A DNA stretch of 64,000 nucleotides, taken from positions 222,501 through 286,500 of the forward strand of contig NZ_CP049889.1 in NCBI RefSeq assembly GCF_011299095.1, written 5' to 3'. The DNA is from Jeotgalibaca porci. GTDB taxonomy: Bacteria > Bacillota > Bacilli > Lactobacillales > Aerococcaceae. Shown here piece after piece: positions 15,930 through 24,403 of this stretch. Position 1 is the stretch's first letter, and the number at the start of each line of letters is the position of its first letter. A program made the translations under genes and the position numbers. Below the pieces are notes generated by a model. It ran no database searches and was not told the DNA's origin. It worked only from the letters and a program-made list of their open reading frames with translations.

Positions 15930-18578
15930 TTAGATTTGATTTTTTAAACTTAATTGCGCAATTGTCAGCCATGCTGCGGGAACACGGTATGGTGAACAAG
16001 AAACATAGTGTACCCCTTTATCAATCAAGAATGCAATCGAAGCCGGGTCCCCACCCACTTCTCCACAAATGCCGATTGAAAGAGGTTTATCAGTCGCGGC
16101 CTTGGCACGGTCAATGGCGTATGTTACGAGTTCTCCGACACCTTCTTCATCCAGATGCTGGAAGGGATCGCTCTCGATGATTTTTTCACGTTCATAATCT
16201 CCTACAAATTTACCGATATCATCACGTGAGAATCCATAAGTCAACTGAGTTAAATCATTCGTACCAAAACTAATAAAGTCAACATGCTTACCGATACGAC
16301 CCGCAGTCAGACAGGCGCGCGGTGTTTCTAACATCGTACCTATTTGATACGGAATCTCTTTTCCTTTTTCTGTAAAGACGGCTTTGATAACGTTGAGTAA
16401 TCTTTCTTTCAAGAAGACGATTTCTGCCTCCAGAGATACTAAAGGAATCATGATTTCAGGTTCAATAACGACCGAACCGCCTAATTCTTCCGTGACCTCA
16501 ATGGCAGCTTCCATAATTGCCGCAACTTGCATTTCATATATTTCAGGATTCGTGATTGCTAGGCGGCATCCGCGGTGACCCAACATTGGATTATTTTCTT
16601 CCAGAGAGGCAATTCTCTGTTGAATTTCCGCAATCGAAATATGCAAGATTGCAGCCATTTTTGAAACTTCATTTCCAGTTGGGATAAATTCATGCAGCGG
16701 TGGATCCAACAGTCTGATTGTGGCATGTTGCTCCTTAGCCAGACGAAAAATAGTCTTGAAATCTTCTTTTTGGAAAGCTTTCAAACTTTCAAGTGCAGTA
16801 CGTTTTTCTTTTGAATCCGGTGACAAAATCATTTTACGCATCTCAACAATTCTGTTTTCACCAAAGAACATATGCTCCGTACGAACCAATCCCATACCTT
16901 CCGCGCCGAATTGGAAGGCAGCAGTGATTTCAGTCGCGGTTTCTGCATTGGCCTTTACTCGGATGGTCGCTACCTCTTTACACCAACTAATAATTTTTCC
17001 TAATGCACTTGATTCATCAGTCGGATTATCTTTTTCAATGTGCCCCAAGTAGATTTTGCCAGTGGTTCCATCAACCGAAATAACCGTTCCTTCTTCAATG
17101 ATGCTATCTTTCACACGTGCGATTTTCTGTTTTTCATCAATAATCAACTGCTCGCAGCCGACTACACAGCAAGAACCCATCCCTCTGGCCACTACTGCAG
17201 CATGCGACGTCATTCCGCCGTGTGAGGTAACGACTGCTTCACTGACAGCCATCCCCTCAATATCTTCCGGGGACGTCTCTTTACGCAATAGAATTGTTTT
17301 TTCGCCCGCTTCATTCGCACGTTTCGCATCTTCGGCAGTGAAATAAACTTTCCCGCTGGCTGATCCTGGACTAGCGGGCAGACCTTGGATAATTGCTTTA
17401 TTTTCTTTCAGCTCTGTTTCAACAAAGGTTGGATGCAGTAACTGGTCCATCATTTGGGGCGTCAGTCTGTTCAAGGCTTCTTCTTTCGTAATCACACCTT
17501 CATCAACCATAGCGATAGCAATTTCAATTGCTGCTCGAGCAGTCCGCTTCCCATTACGCGTTTGAAGCATGAACAATTGCCCATCTTCTATCGTAAACTC
17601 AATATCCTGCATATCACGATAATGCTTTTCCAACATTTCCGCTAAACTTAAAAATTGCGCATACGTTTCCGGCATGAGTTCCGCCAACTGTGAGATATCT
17701 TGCGGTGTGCGTATTCCCGCAACTACATCTTCCCCTTGCGCATTGATAAGGAATTCACCGAATAAACCTGCTTTCCCTGTCGCCGGATTACGAGTAAAGG
17801 CTACACCGGTTCCACTTTCCATCCCGGTATTACCAAATACCATTTCCTGAACGGTAACAGCTGTTCCTAAATCATGCGGAATATTATTCATACGGCGGTA
17901 CGTAACTGCACGGGGATTTTCCCACGATTTGAATACCGCTTCAATGGTCGCCGAAAGTTGTGCACGTGGATCTTGCGGGAAGGCTTCTCCCATTTGTGCT
18001 TCGTAAATTTCTTTGTAACGCGTTGTTAAGCGTTTCCAATCTTCTGCTTGCATATGAACATCAGATTGATAATTGTTTTTATTTTTATATAGAGTTAATT
18101 CGTCCTCAAAAATATTTTTGTTGAGTCCTTGAACAACATCACTAAACATTTGAATGAAACGACGGTAGCAATCGTACGCAAAAGCCGCATTGGCCGTTTT
18201 CACGGCAATTGTTTCAACAGTTACATCATTCATACCCAAGTTCAAAACGGTGTCCATCATTCCCGGCATGGAAAATTTTGCTCCGCTTCGGACAGAAACA
18301 AGCAAAGGATTAACCGTGTCATCAAATTTCTTTTGGCTCACTACTTCAAGTTCAAGAAGTTGTTGCTCGATTTCAGAAATTAGTTCACTTTGGAGGGTCC
18401 CTTCTTCCAAGTAAGCCAAACAGGCTTCGGTTGAAATTGTAAAGCCACGTGGAACGGGTAAACCAAGTCGTGTCATTTCTGCCAGATTGGATCCCTTCCC
18501 ACCTAATAATCCCACCATTTCTTTTTTACCTTCAGTAAATGAATAAACAAATTTTGTCGCTGTGCTGTTTGTAGTCAT
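15930..18578 (-). CDS. ppdK: Pyruvate, phosphate dikinase
   Basis: Interconverts pyruvate, ATP and phosphate with PEP, AMP and pyrophosphate. Domains in order: ATP-grasp nucleotide-binding domain (residues about 1-340), swivelling phosphohistidine domain with GGMTSHAAVVARGMG (catalytic His459, regulatory Thr457), and a C-terminal PEP/pyruvate TIM barrel (GTMLETPRACL, then SFGTNDLTQLTYGFSRDD and the CGEVGGDP end). 882 residues is the usual size. The start ATG 18578 is preceded by AAAGGATGAATAGA; an ATG nine bases earlier has no room for a ribosome site. The divergent neighbours encode CcpN and the PPDK regulatory protein, so both expression and activity control appear local. Confidence 0.97.
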   Translation of the reverse strand: MTTNSTATKFVYSFTEGKKEMVGLLGGKGSNLAEMTRLGLPVPRGFTISTEACLAYLEEGTLQSELISEIEQQLLELEVVSQKKFDDTVNPLLVSVRSGAKFSMPGMMDTVLNLGMNDVTVETIAVKTANAAFAYDCYRRFIQMFSDVVQGLNKNIFEDELTLYKNKNNYQSDVHMQAEDWKRLTTRYKEIYEAQMGEAFPQDPRAQLSATIEAVFKSWENPRAVTYRRMNNIPHDLGTAVTVQEMVFGNTGMESGTGVAFTRNPATGKAGLFGEFLINAQGEDVVAGIRTPQDISQLAELMPETYAQFLSLAEMLEKHYRDMQDIEFTIEDGQLFMLQTRNGKRTARAAIEIAIAMVDEGVITKEEALNRLTPQMMDQLLHPTFVETELKENKAIIQGLPASPGSASGKVYFTAEDAKRANEAGEKTILLRKETSPEDIEGMAVSEAVVTSHGGMTSHAAVVARGMGSCCVVGCEQLIIDEKQKIARVKDSIIEEGTVISVDGTTGKIYLGHIEKDNPTDESSALGKIISWCKEVATIRVKANAETATEITAAFQFGAEGMGLVRTEHMFFGENRIVEMRKMILSPDSKEKRTALESLKAFQKEDFKTIFRLAKEQHATIRLLDPPLHEFIPTGNEVSKMAAILHISIAEIQQRIASLEENNPMLGHRGCRLAITNPEIYEMQVAAIMEAAIEVTEELGGSVVIEPEIMIPLVSLEAEIVFLKERLLNVIKAVFTEKGKEIPYQIGTMLETPRACLTAGRIGKHVDFISFGTNDLTQLTYGFSRDDIGKFVGDYEREKIIESDPFQHLDEEGVGELVTYAIDRAKAATDKPLSIGICGEVGGDPASIAFLIDKGVHYVSCSPYRVPAAWLTIAQLSLKNQI

Positions 18579-18620
18579 TCTATTCATCCTTTATAGTGTG
18601 TCATAATAAATCTTAATCGC

Positions 18621-18650
18621 ATTATATAGTGTACACTATTGAGAGGTCAA
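18621..18650 (-). promoter_or_regulatory. ppdK promoter with embedded palindromic operator
   Basis: Minus-strand TTGACC (18645-18650), 18-base spacer, TATAAT (18621-18626). The spacer carries the perfect 14-bp palindrome ATAGTGTACACTAT (18626-18639), a likely binding site for the divergently encoded CcpN. Confidence 0.78.
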
Positions 18651-18666
18651 GCGCTTTAATTAGTGA

Positions 18667-18695
18667 TTGATTAAAATTAGGATGTTTAATATAAT
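18667..18695 (+). promoter_or_regulatory. ccpN promoter
   Basis: TTGATT (18667-18672), 17-base spacer, TATAAT (18690-18695), 30 nt upstream of the ccpN start. Confidence 0.8.
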
Positions 18696-18725
18696 AGAAA
18701 CATCTTGATTAAAGAGGTCGGTTGA

Positions 18726-19355
18726 ATGAATTTTACTGAACGTCAAAATAAAATAATTGAAATAGTGAAAGAACATGAACCTGTCAGTGGCGATCGAATT
18801 GCCGGGTATTTAGGCTTAAGTCGTGCAACTTTACGGAGTGATTTAGCTGTTCTTACGATGATTGGCATTCTGGATGCCCGAACGAAAGTGGGCTATTTCT
18901 ATACCGGACACGATGTCAAACCACTCGTCTATGATCAGCTTTTTGATTTGCCTGTAAAAGAAATTATGATTACACCGATTTTAGTCGAGCAAACGTTATC
19001 CGTTTATGATGCAGTAACCAATCTCTTTATGTACGATGTAGGTTCGTTATACGTTAAAAATGAAGCGGATGAATTAATCGGTGTTATTTCTCGTAAAGAT
19101 TTCTTGCGCTTTGTGATTGGGAATGCGAATGCTGAGAATACGCCGGTTGCCATGATTATGACACGGATGCCGAATATTGTGACAGTAACTCCGGATGTTA
19201 GTATATTAGAAGCAGGGAACTTATTAATGAAACGTCGTGTTGATTCTCTCCCTGTAGTATCGAAAGATAACCCCCTAAAAGTTGTTGGAAAATTAACGAA
19301 GACAAGGCTAATGAGTCATTTTATCCAATCTGGAAATGATTCAAATAATAGTTAG
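18726..19355 (+). CDS. ccpN: CcpN-like gluconeogenesis repressor (HTH plus two CBS domains)
   Basis: A 209-residue regulator. The N-terminal winged helix (residues 1-65, GYLGLSRATLRSDLAVLTMIG) is followed by a pair of CBS domains (VKEIMITPILVEQTLSVYDA and MIMTRMPNIVTVTPDVSILE) that bind adenine nucleotides. In Bacillus CcpN represses gluconeogenic genes such as gapB and pckA and is encoded next to yqfL. Here it diverges from ppdK, making that gene the obvious target. The start ATG 18726 has GAGG eight bases upstream. It overlaps functionally with the next gene, which starts 12 nt after the stop. Confidence 0.93.
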   Translation: MNFTERQNKIIEIVKEHEPVSGDRIAGYLGLSRATLRSDLAVLTMIGILDARTKVGYFYTGHDVKPLVYDQLFDLPVKEIMITPILVEQTLSVYDAVTNLFMYDVGSLYVKNEADELIGVISRKDFLRFVIGNANAENTPVAMIMTRMPNIVTVTPDVSILEAGNLLMKRRVDSLPVVSKDNPLKVVGKLTKTRLMSHFIQSGNDSNNS

Positions 19356-19367
19356 AGGATGACTCAT

Positions 19368-20219
19368 ATGATGAAAATCGCTAAAAAGACAATTAATCCT
19401 ATTTATATTATTTCAGATTCTGTAGGTGGAACAGGACTCAAAATAACTGCTGCCGTTCTTGCTCAGTTCCCAGCCCTTTCCTCTTCAGAAATTAAAAGAT
19501 TTCCTTTTATTACTAATTCCGGTCAAATAGCGGATATTATGCAAGACGCAAAAACAGAGAATGCCATTATTGTTTCCACTTTGGTTAATAAAGAAATGAT
19601 TGCGTTTGTGGATGCATTCGCCAAACGAGAAAATATTAAGCATGTGGATTTAATGACGCGCTTAACGGCGATTATTGAGGAAGAATATGGCGAACAGTCG
19701 AAACAAGAGCCAGGCGCTTTACATAAATTAGATACAGATTATTTCAATCGGGTCTCCGCAATGGAGTTCGCCGTGCGTTATGATGATGGGAAAGATGCGA
19801 AAGGATTCCAAAAAGCTGACTTCGTTATATTAGGTGTCTCCCGAACATCTAAGACACCGTTAAGTCTCTACTTGGCTAACCAAGGCTATAAAGTAGCGAA
19901 CTTACCGATCATTCCCGAAGCACAAATTCCAGAAGAATTATTTAAGGTTCCCGCCCGAAAAATCATTGGCTTGACTACTTCTGCCGAAACACTCGCAAGA
20001 ATTCGGCAAGCACGTCTAGCTTCACTTGGGTTAAAAAATACAAGCCAATACTCCGATCAACAACGGATTGAAAGAGAATTAGCTTATGCAGGCGATTTAT
20101 TTGATCAGTTAGGAATTATGACCATCAATGTTGAGAATCGTTCTATTGAAGAAACAGCCGTTTTGATCGAAGAATATTACCGCGAAACCTTTCAGCAAAC
20201 AAAACTAAGTTTGTATTAA
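19368..20219 (+). CDS. yqfL: Pyruvate, phosphate dikinase regulatory protein (bifunctional kinase/pyrophosphorylase, DUF299)
   Basis: A DUF299/PSRP family enzyme that inactivates PPDK by ADP-dependent phosphorylation of the threonine near the catalytic His and reactivates it by phosphorolysis. Visible motifs are IISDSVGGTGLK near the N-terminus, the P-loop-like GVSRTSKTPLSLYLANQGYK at about residues 150-170 and the late GLTTSAETLARIRQARL. Length about 283 residues. The start ATG 19368 has AGAGGATGACTCAT upstream, with the SD touching the ccpN stop. The partner enzyme is encoded divergently, with its target threonine (Thr457) present. Confidence 0.93.
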   Translation: MMKIAKKTINPIYIISDSVGGTGLKITAAVLAQFPALSSSEIKRFPFITNSGQIADIMQDAKTENAIIVSTLVNKEMIAFVDAFAKRENIKHVDLMTRLTAIIEEEYGEQSKQEPGALHKLDTDYFNRVSAMEFAVRYDDGKDAKGFQKADFVILGVSRTSKTPLSLYLANQGYKVANLPIIPEAQIPEELFKVPARKIIGLTTSAETLARIRQARLASLGLKNTSQYSDQQRIERELAYAGDLFDQLGIMTINVENRSIEETAVLIEEYYRETFQQTKLSLY

Positions 20220-20223
20220 TCAG

Positions 20224-20259
20224 AAAAGAAGCCAACTCACATGCGAGTTGGCTTCTTTT
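20224..20259. terminator. Bidirectional terminator between yqfL and the metal ATPase gene
   Basis: Inverted repeat AAAAGAAGCCAACTC / GAGTTGGCTTCTTTT, 15 bp, with a T run following. Confidence 0.92.
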
Positions 20260-20307
20260 TTTACAAATGATTCGGATTTACACGCCTTTTTCCCACTCTT
20301 TGGTTAA

Positions 20308-22131
20308 TTACTTCGGCTCTCTTATCAAGCGCAGGCCATTTAGGATGACCAGTATGGTTGACCCTTCGTGGAACACGACTCCGGTTGGTAAGTCTAACAG
20401 TCCGAGGACATTGAGTACTACCAACATAATGATGACCCCAACCGCAAAAATGATATTTTGTTTGATAATACGATTTAGACGTTGACTCAATTTATAACTG
20501 TACAACAGTTTCATCAAATCGTTCTTCACGATAACTACTTCAGCTGATTCCATCGCGACAGAAGTACCACTTCCCATTGCAATACCAATATTTGCATTAG
20601 CTAACGCAGGGGCATCGTTAATGCCGTCACCAATCATGCCGACAACTTGCTCTTTTTCTTGACTCGCCATAACCGCATTGATTTTATCTTCCGGCGTACA
20701 CGCTGCTTTATAATGCGTAATATTTACTTCTATGGCAACCTTCTTAGCGACTGCTTCATTATCACCTGTCAATAAGATGACTTCTACGCCTTCTTCTTGG
20801 AAGCCTTTTACGGCGTCAACTGCTTCATGGCGCACTTGGTCGCTCATAGAAAAATAACCCACAATTTCATTTTCTTTTGCCACTAAAATCGTCGTATAAT
20901 CGCCCGCTGATTTTTCATGATACTGATTCGGGTCATTGAATTGGGTAAAAGCGGAAGGTTTTCCGACACGATAAGGCCCTTTTTTCAACCCAAATCCTGC
21001 AATTTCTTCGATAGGTTCACGACTGTCAACGGCATCCAATGATAAGTCACTGAACTTCGAAACGATTGCTTGGGCAATCGGATGTGAAGATTGTTGTTCC
21101 ATGAAGACAACTTCTTTTATTACATCAACTGATGCTTCATAGTCGACTACTCGGAAATCACCAAACGTCATTGTTCCCGTTTTATCACTATAGAGGACAT
21201 CCATCGTAGCCAAGGCTTCCATTGCTGCCCCACCTTTAACCAGTACACCATTTTTTGCGCCATTACTGATGGCACTCAAGGTCGCTGGTGTAGCAGAAGC
21301 TACTAAAGCGCAGGGGCTAGCAACGGTCAGCAACACCATGCCCCGGTAAAATGCCTCTTCAAAAGTAAAATCACTCATATAATATAGAATAGCGATAAAA
21401 ACCGGAACAGCGATTAAAACACCGGTTACGTATTTTTTTTCAAAACGATCAATGAATTTGGCAATATGTGACGGACGATTTTGAGCTTCCTCAACCATGC
21501 GGATGATATTGGAGAATATGGTCTGATCGCTGGTTTTGTTGACCGTAAGATGAAAAACATTGCCTTCGTTCAATGTCCCGGCAAAAACGGCGTCGCCGGG
21601 TTCTTTTTCAGCCGGTAAAGATTCACCGGTCAAAGAGGCCTCATTAATTTGGGTCTTCCGATCGCTGATACCATCAATTGGAACTTGAGCACCTTTTGAA
21701 ACAATGACAATATCTCCAATTACCAGTTCACTCGTCCCCACCTCGACAACATCCCCGTTTGGTTTCAGAACTTGAGCCACTGTCGGAACTTGTGCCATCA
21801 GTTCTTTAATTGCATTTGTCGATTTGTCGGAGGCAAAAGCTTCCAAAAATTCTGCGCCAGCAAAGATAAGTAATAACATCGCACCCTCAGACTCATAATT
21901 GATGACCACTGCTCCTAACGCCGCCAGTATCATGAGTAAATCGACATTCGGAGATTTTGATTTGACCGTCTCAACGATTGCATCTTGAGCAGCAAAGTAA
22001 CCTAAGAAGAAAATAGCGATATAAAAAGCAATTTGGCTCACAAAATCGGTGGTCACAAAACCCATTACCGTAAAGAAAATACCTGTCATCAAGAATTGCC
22101 CTGCCCGTGTTTTAAATAAGTAATTTAACAT
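20308..22131 (-). CDS. P1B-4-type transition-metal exporting ATPase (Co/Ni/Zn/Fe)
   Basis: A 607-residue P-type ATPase with no N-terminal metal-binding domain. Motifs: actuator SLTGESLPAEKE, the membrane metal site SPC at residues 272-274, the phosphorylated Asp316 in SDKTGTMTFG, MIGDGINDAPALA, and the C-terminal VVFHEGSTILVILNG segment. SPC combined with HEGST defines the P1B-4 subgroup (CoaT, PfeT/ZosA, FrvA), which exports Co2+, Fe2+ or Zn2+. The NiCo riboswitch upstream argues for cobalt or nickel efflux here. The start ATG 22131 has GGGGTAGAGAA upstream. Confidence 0.93.
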   Translation of the reverse strand: MLNYLFKTRAGQFLMTGIFFTVMGFVTTDFVSQIAFYIAIFFLGYFAAQDAIVETVKSKSPNVDLLMILAALGAVVINYESEGAMLLLIFAGAEFLEAFASDKSTNAIKELMAQVPTVAQVLKPNGDVVEVGTSELVIGDIVIVSKGAQVPIDGISDRKTQINEASLTGESLPAEKEPGDAVFAGTLNEGNVFHLTVNKTSDQTIFSNIIRMVEEAQNRPSHIAKFIDRFEKKYVTGVLIAVPVFIAILYYMSDFTFEEAFYRGMVLLTVASPCALVASATPATLSAISNGAKNGVLVKGGAAMEALATMDVLYSDKTGTMTFGDFRVVDYEASVDVIKEVVFMEQQSSHPIAQAIVSKFSDLSLDAVDSREPIEEIAGFGLKKGPYRVGKPSAFTQFNDPNQYHEKSAGDYTTILVAKENEIVGYFSMSDQVRHEAVDAVKGFQEEGVEVILLTGDNEAVAKKVAIEVNITHYKAACTPEDKINAVMASQEKEQVVGMIGDGINDAPALANANIGIAMGSGTSVAMESAEVVIVKNDLMKLLYSYKLSQRLNRIIKQNIIFAVGVIIMLVVLNVLGLLDLPTGVVFHEGSTILVILNGLRLIREPK

Positions 22132-22177
22132 TTCTCTACCCCTTTTTACGTATTAATATATTTTTCTATACAAAATA

Positions 22178-22219
22178 GGCGCACCAATAGAACAGTAGTT
22201 ACTGTCCCACAGGTGCGCC
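22178..22219 (-). terminator. Terminator of the NiCo riboswitch
   Basis: GGCGCACC (minus, 22211-22218) pairs with GGTGCGCC (22178-22185), enclosing a second small hairpin. A short U-rich stretch follows. It overlaps the 3' part of the aptamer, giving the expected switch between aptamer and terminator. Confidence 0.8.
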
Positions 22220-22292
22220 CAAAGCACGACTCTGCTACCACACAAATGGTGGTCCGGCTGCATGAACCTCTAAGAGTTCACCGCCTGTTCAG
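22198..22292 (-). promoter_or_regulatory. NiCo (czcD) riboswitch aptamer
   Basis: On the minus strand: GAACAGGCGGTGAAC, then TTCATGCAGCCGG, then GGTAGCAGAGTC and CCTGTGGGACAGT. The CAGGC-xx-GCAGCCGG core and the GTGGGACAGT end match the NiCo class, which binds Ni2+ and Co2+ cooperatively and turns on efflux genes. The controlled gene is a P1B-4 ATPase, a natural partner. A covariance search with the NiCo model would confirm it. Confidence 0.85.
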
Positions 22293-22343
22293 ATTTAATG
22301 GCCCTCCAAGTGAGAGCTAATTAAATTCAATTTTGTTACTTAT

Positions 22344-22372
22344 AGCTTAAACCAAACCTACGAATCTGTCAA
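22344..22372 (-). promoter_or_regulatory. Promoter of the NiCo-ATPase transcript
   Basis: Minus-strand TTGACA (22367-22372), 17-base spacer, TAAGCT (22344-22349), located between the dus stop and the aptamer. Confidence 0.75.
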
Positions 22373-22406
22373 CATGCTCATTCGTTCACTTAGCGTTTTT
22401 ATGGTT

Positions 22407-23378
22407 TTAATGCACAAAATGTTCTGCTTCAAATGCATCCAAGACTGCGCGTACTTCCGCCGTCGTTTTTGTTTCAAATAATTGAACGCGTAAATCGCTT
22501 GCCCCTTTAAATTCACGGACATAAATTTTAAAGAAACGTTGTAATGGTTTGAAAATACGCGGATCAACTTCAGAATATTTGTCGAATAAGTCCAAATGTT
22601 TACGGAAGAGTCCCAATAGTTCTTGTGGGCTGTGTTCTTTTTTAACTTTCTCAAATGCGAAAGGATTGTGGAACACACCCCGTCCAATCATGACGCCATC
22701 CACACCGTATTTTTCAGCGAGTTCTTTCCCTGTTTGGTAGTCAGGAATGTCGCCGTTAATAGTCAATAAGGTATGTGGTGCAATTTCATCACGTAATTTT
22801 TTAATTTCCGGAATCAATTCCCAGTGTGCATCCACTTTACTCATTTCTACTTTGGTACGCAGATGAATGGAAAGGTTCGCAATATCTTGCTCGAACAAGT
22901 GCTTCAACCACGTTTTCCATTCGTCAACGTCTGCATGACCTAAGCGCGTTTTCACACTTACAGGCAATCCCCCTGCTTTTGCTGCTTGAATCAATTCAGC
23001 AGCAACGTCCTGACGACGGATTAGACCCGCTCCGCGACCATGTTTGAATACGTTAGGTGCCGGACACCCCATGTTCAAATCGATTCCTTTGAAACCCATC
23101 TCAGCCATTCCGATACTCATTTCACGGAAAAATTCAGGCTTATCTCCCCAAATATGCGCGACAATTGGCTGCTCATCAGGCGTAAATGTCAAACGGCCAC
23201 GGACACTTTCTTTTCCGTTTGGATGACAATAACTTTCACTGTTAGTAAATTCTGTAAAAAATACATCGGGACTTGCCGCTTCTTTAATCACATGACGAAA
23301 CACAACATCCGTTACGTCTTCCATTGGTGCTAAAATAAAAAACGGACGCGGTAATTCTTGCCAAAAATTCTCTTTCAT
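22407..23378 (-). CDS. dus: tRNA-dihydrouridine synthase family protein
   Basis: An FMN-dependent TIM-barrel enzyme that reduces specific uridines in tRNA D-loops. Family motifs: the N-terminal [11 protein letters not shown], the catalytic-Cys segment [13 protein letters not shown] with the proton-donor Cys, [18 protein letters not shown] and the [10 protein letters not shown] phosphate site. Start ATG 23378 is supported by GGAAAGGGGTTTGAA; a nine-residue extension upstream lacks a site. The length is 323 residues. No terminator separates it from the NiCo promoter, so some read-through into the ATPase is possible. Confidence 0.95.
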   Translation of the reverse strand: MKENFWQELPRPFFILAPMEDVTDVVFRHVIKEAASPDVFFTEFTNSESYCHPNGKESVRGRLTFTPDEQPIVAHIWGDKPEFFREMSIGMAEMGFKGIDLNMGCPAPNVFKHGRGAGLIRRQDVAAELIQAAKAGGLPVSVKTRLGHADVDEWKTWLKHLFEQDIANLSIHLRTKVEMSKVDAHWELIPEIKKLRDEIAPHTLLTINGDIPDYQTGKELAEKYGVDGVMIGRGVFHNPFAFEKVKKEHSPQELLGLFRKHLDLFDKYSEVDPRIFKPLQRFFKIYVREFKGASDLRVQLFETKTTAEVRAVLDAFEAEHFVH

Positions 23379-23563
23379 TTCAAACCCCTTTCCTGTATCA
23401 ATCAAATAAAATATATATAGTAGTTAGATTATAAGTACTTACTTATTGCAATTAAGTATACTACCACAACTCTTCTGAATATGAAAGATTTCAGGTTTAA
23501 CTTTTGACAGGAGATAGAATAACAGACTATGATTATCAAAACGAGTAAGGAGGATGTGGCGCT

Positions 23564-24403
23564 GTGATTACAATTGGTTTAACAGGTTGGTCCGACCATG
23601 AAACGATTGCGCCTGACCAGAAACGGAAACTGCCGGACTATGCGAGTCACTTCCCCGTTGTCGAACTGGATACTAGCTTTTATGCCATCCCTTCTGAAAA
23701 AAACGTTCAACGTTGGGGGGCGCTGACACCGGAGGAATTCCAATTTGTTCCTAAAGCATACGGTCCCATGACGACCCACGCACGCAGACCTGATGAAACA
23801 CGCAGTTTGGATGAATTGTTTACGTTGTATTTGAAAGCCTTTCGTCCGATGGTGGAAAGTAATAAAGTGAAGGCTTTCCTTTTCCAATTTCCACCGCTAT
23901 TTTCTTGTGTGCGTGAAAATGTGGATTATTTGCGCAAGGTACGTGAGCTGATGGGTGATTTGCCGATTGCGATAGAATTTCGGCATAAAAGTTGGTTTGC
24001 CGAAGAATTTAAAGAAGGAACGTTACAATTTTTGAGCGACATGCACTTTATCAATGTGGTCGTTGATCAGCCGCAGACGCCTGACAACTCTGTGCCTTTT
24101 GTGCCGGTCGTGACAAATACCGATTTAGCGTTCATGAGACTACATGGGCGTAACTATGCGGGTTGGCTCGGAGACGACGCCATTGATTGGCGCACGTTTC
24201 GTACGTTGTATGATTACCCAGAAGAAGAGTTGGCTTTCCTTAAAGAAGCGGTTCTGGATTTGGCAAAGGATGCAAAAGATGTCACGGTTATTTTTAATAA
24301 TAACTCAGGTGGCCATGCCGCACCAAATGCCAAAGCATTGCAGAAAATGTTAGGATTGGAATTTAGGGGACTGGCTCCGCAACAGCTAAATTTGTTCGAA
24401 TAA
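23564..24403 (+). CDS. yunF: DUF72 domain protein (YunF-like)
   Basis: A 279-residue TIM-barrel-like DUF72 protein. Landmarks are IGLTGWSDH at the N-terminus, LDTSFYAIPSEKNVQRW, FLFQFPP, IAIEFRHKSWF and the C-terminal VIFNNNSGGHAAPNAKALQ. The biochemical role of the family is not established. It starts at GTG 23564 behind AAGGAGGATGTGGCGCT. Its stop codon TAA directly abuts the left inverted repeat of the IS element, so the element sits exactly at the gene's end without disrupting it. Confidence 0.9.
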   Translation: MITIGLTGWSDHETIAPDQKRKLPDYASHFPVVELDTSFYAIPSEKNVQRWGALTPEEFQFVPKAYGPMTTHARRPDETRSLDELFTLYLKAFRPMVESNKVKAFLFQFPPLFSCVRENVDYLRKVRELMGDLPIAIEFRHKSWFAEEFKEGTLQFLSDMHFINVVVDQPQTPDNSVPFVPVVTNTDLAFMRLHGRNYAGWLGDDAIDWRTFRTLYDYPEEELAFLKEAVLDLAKDAKDVTVIFNNNSGGHAAPNAKALQKMLGLEFRGLAPQQLNLFE

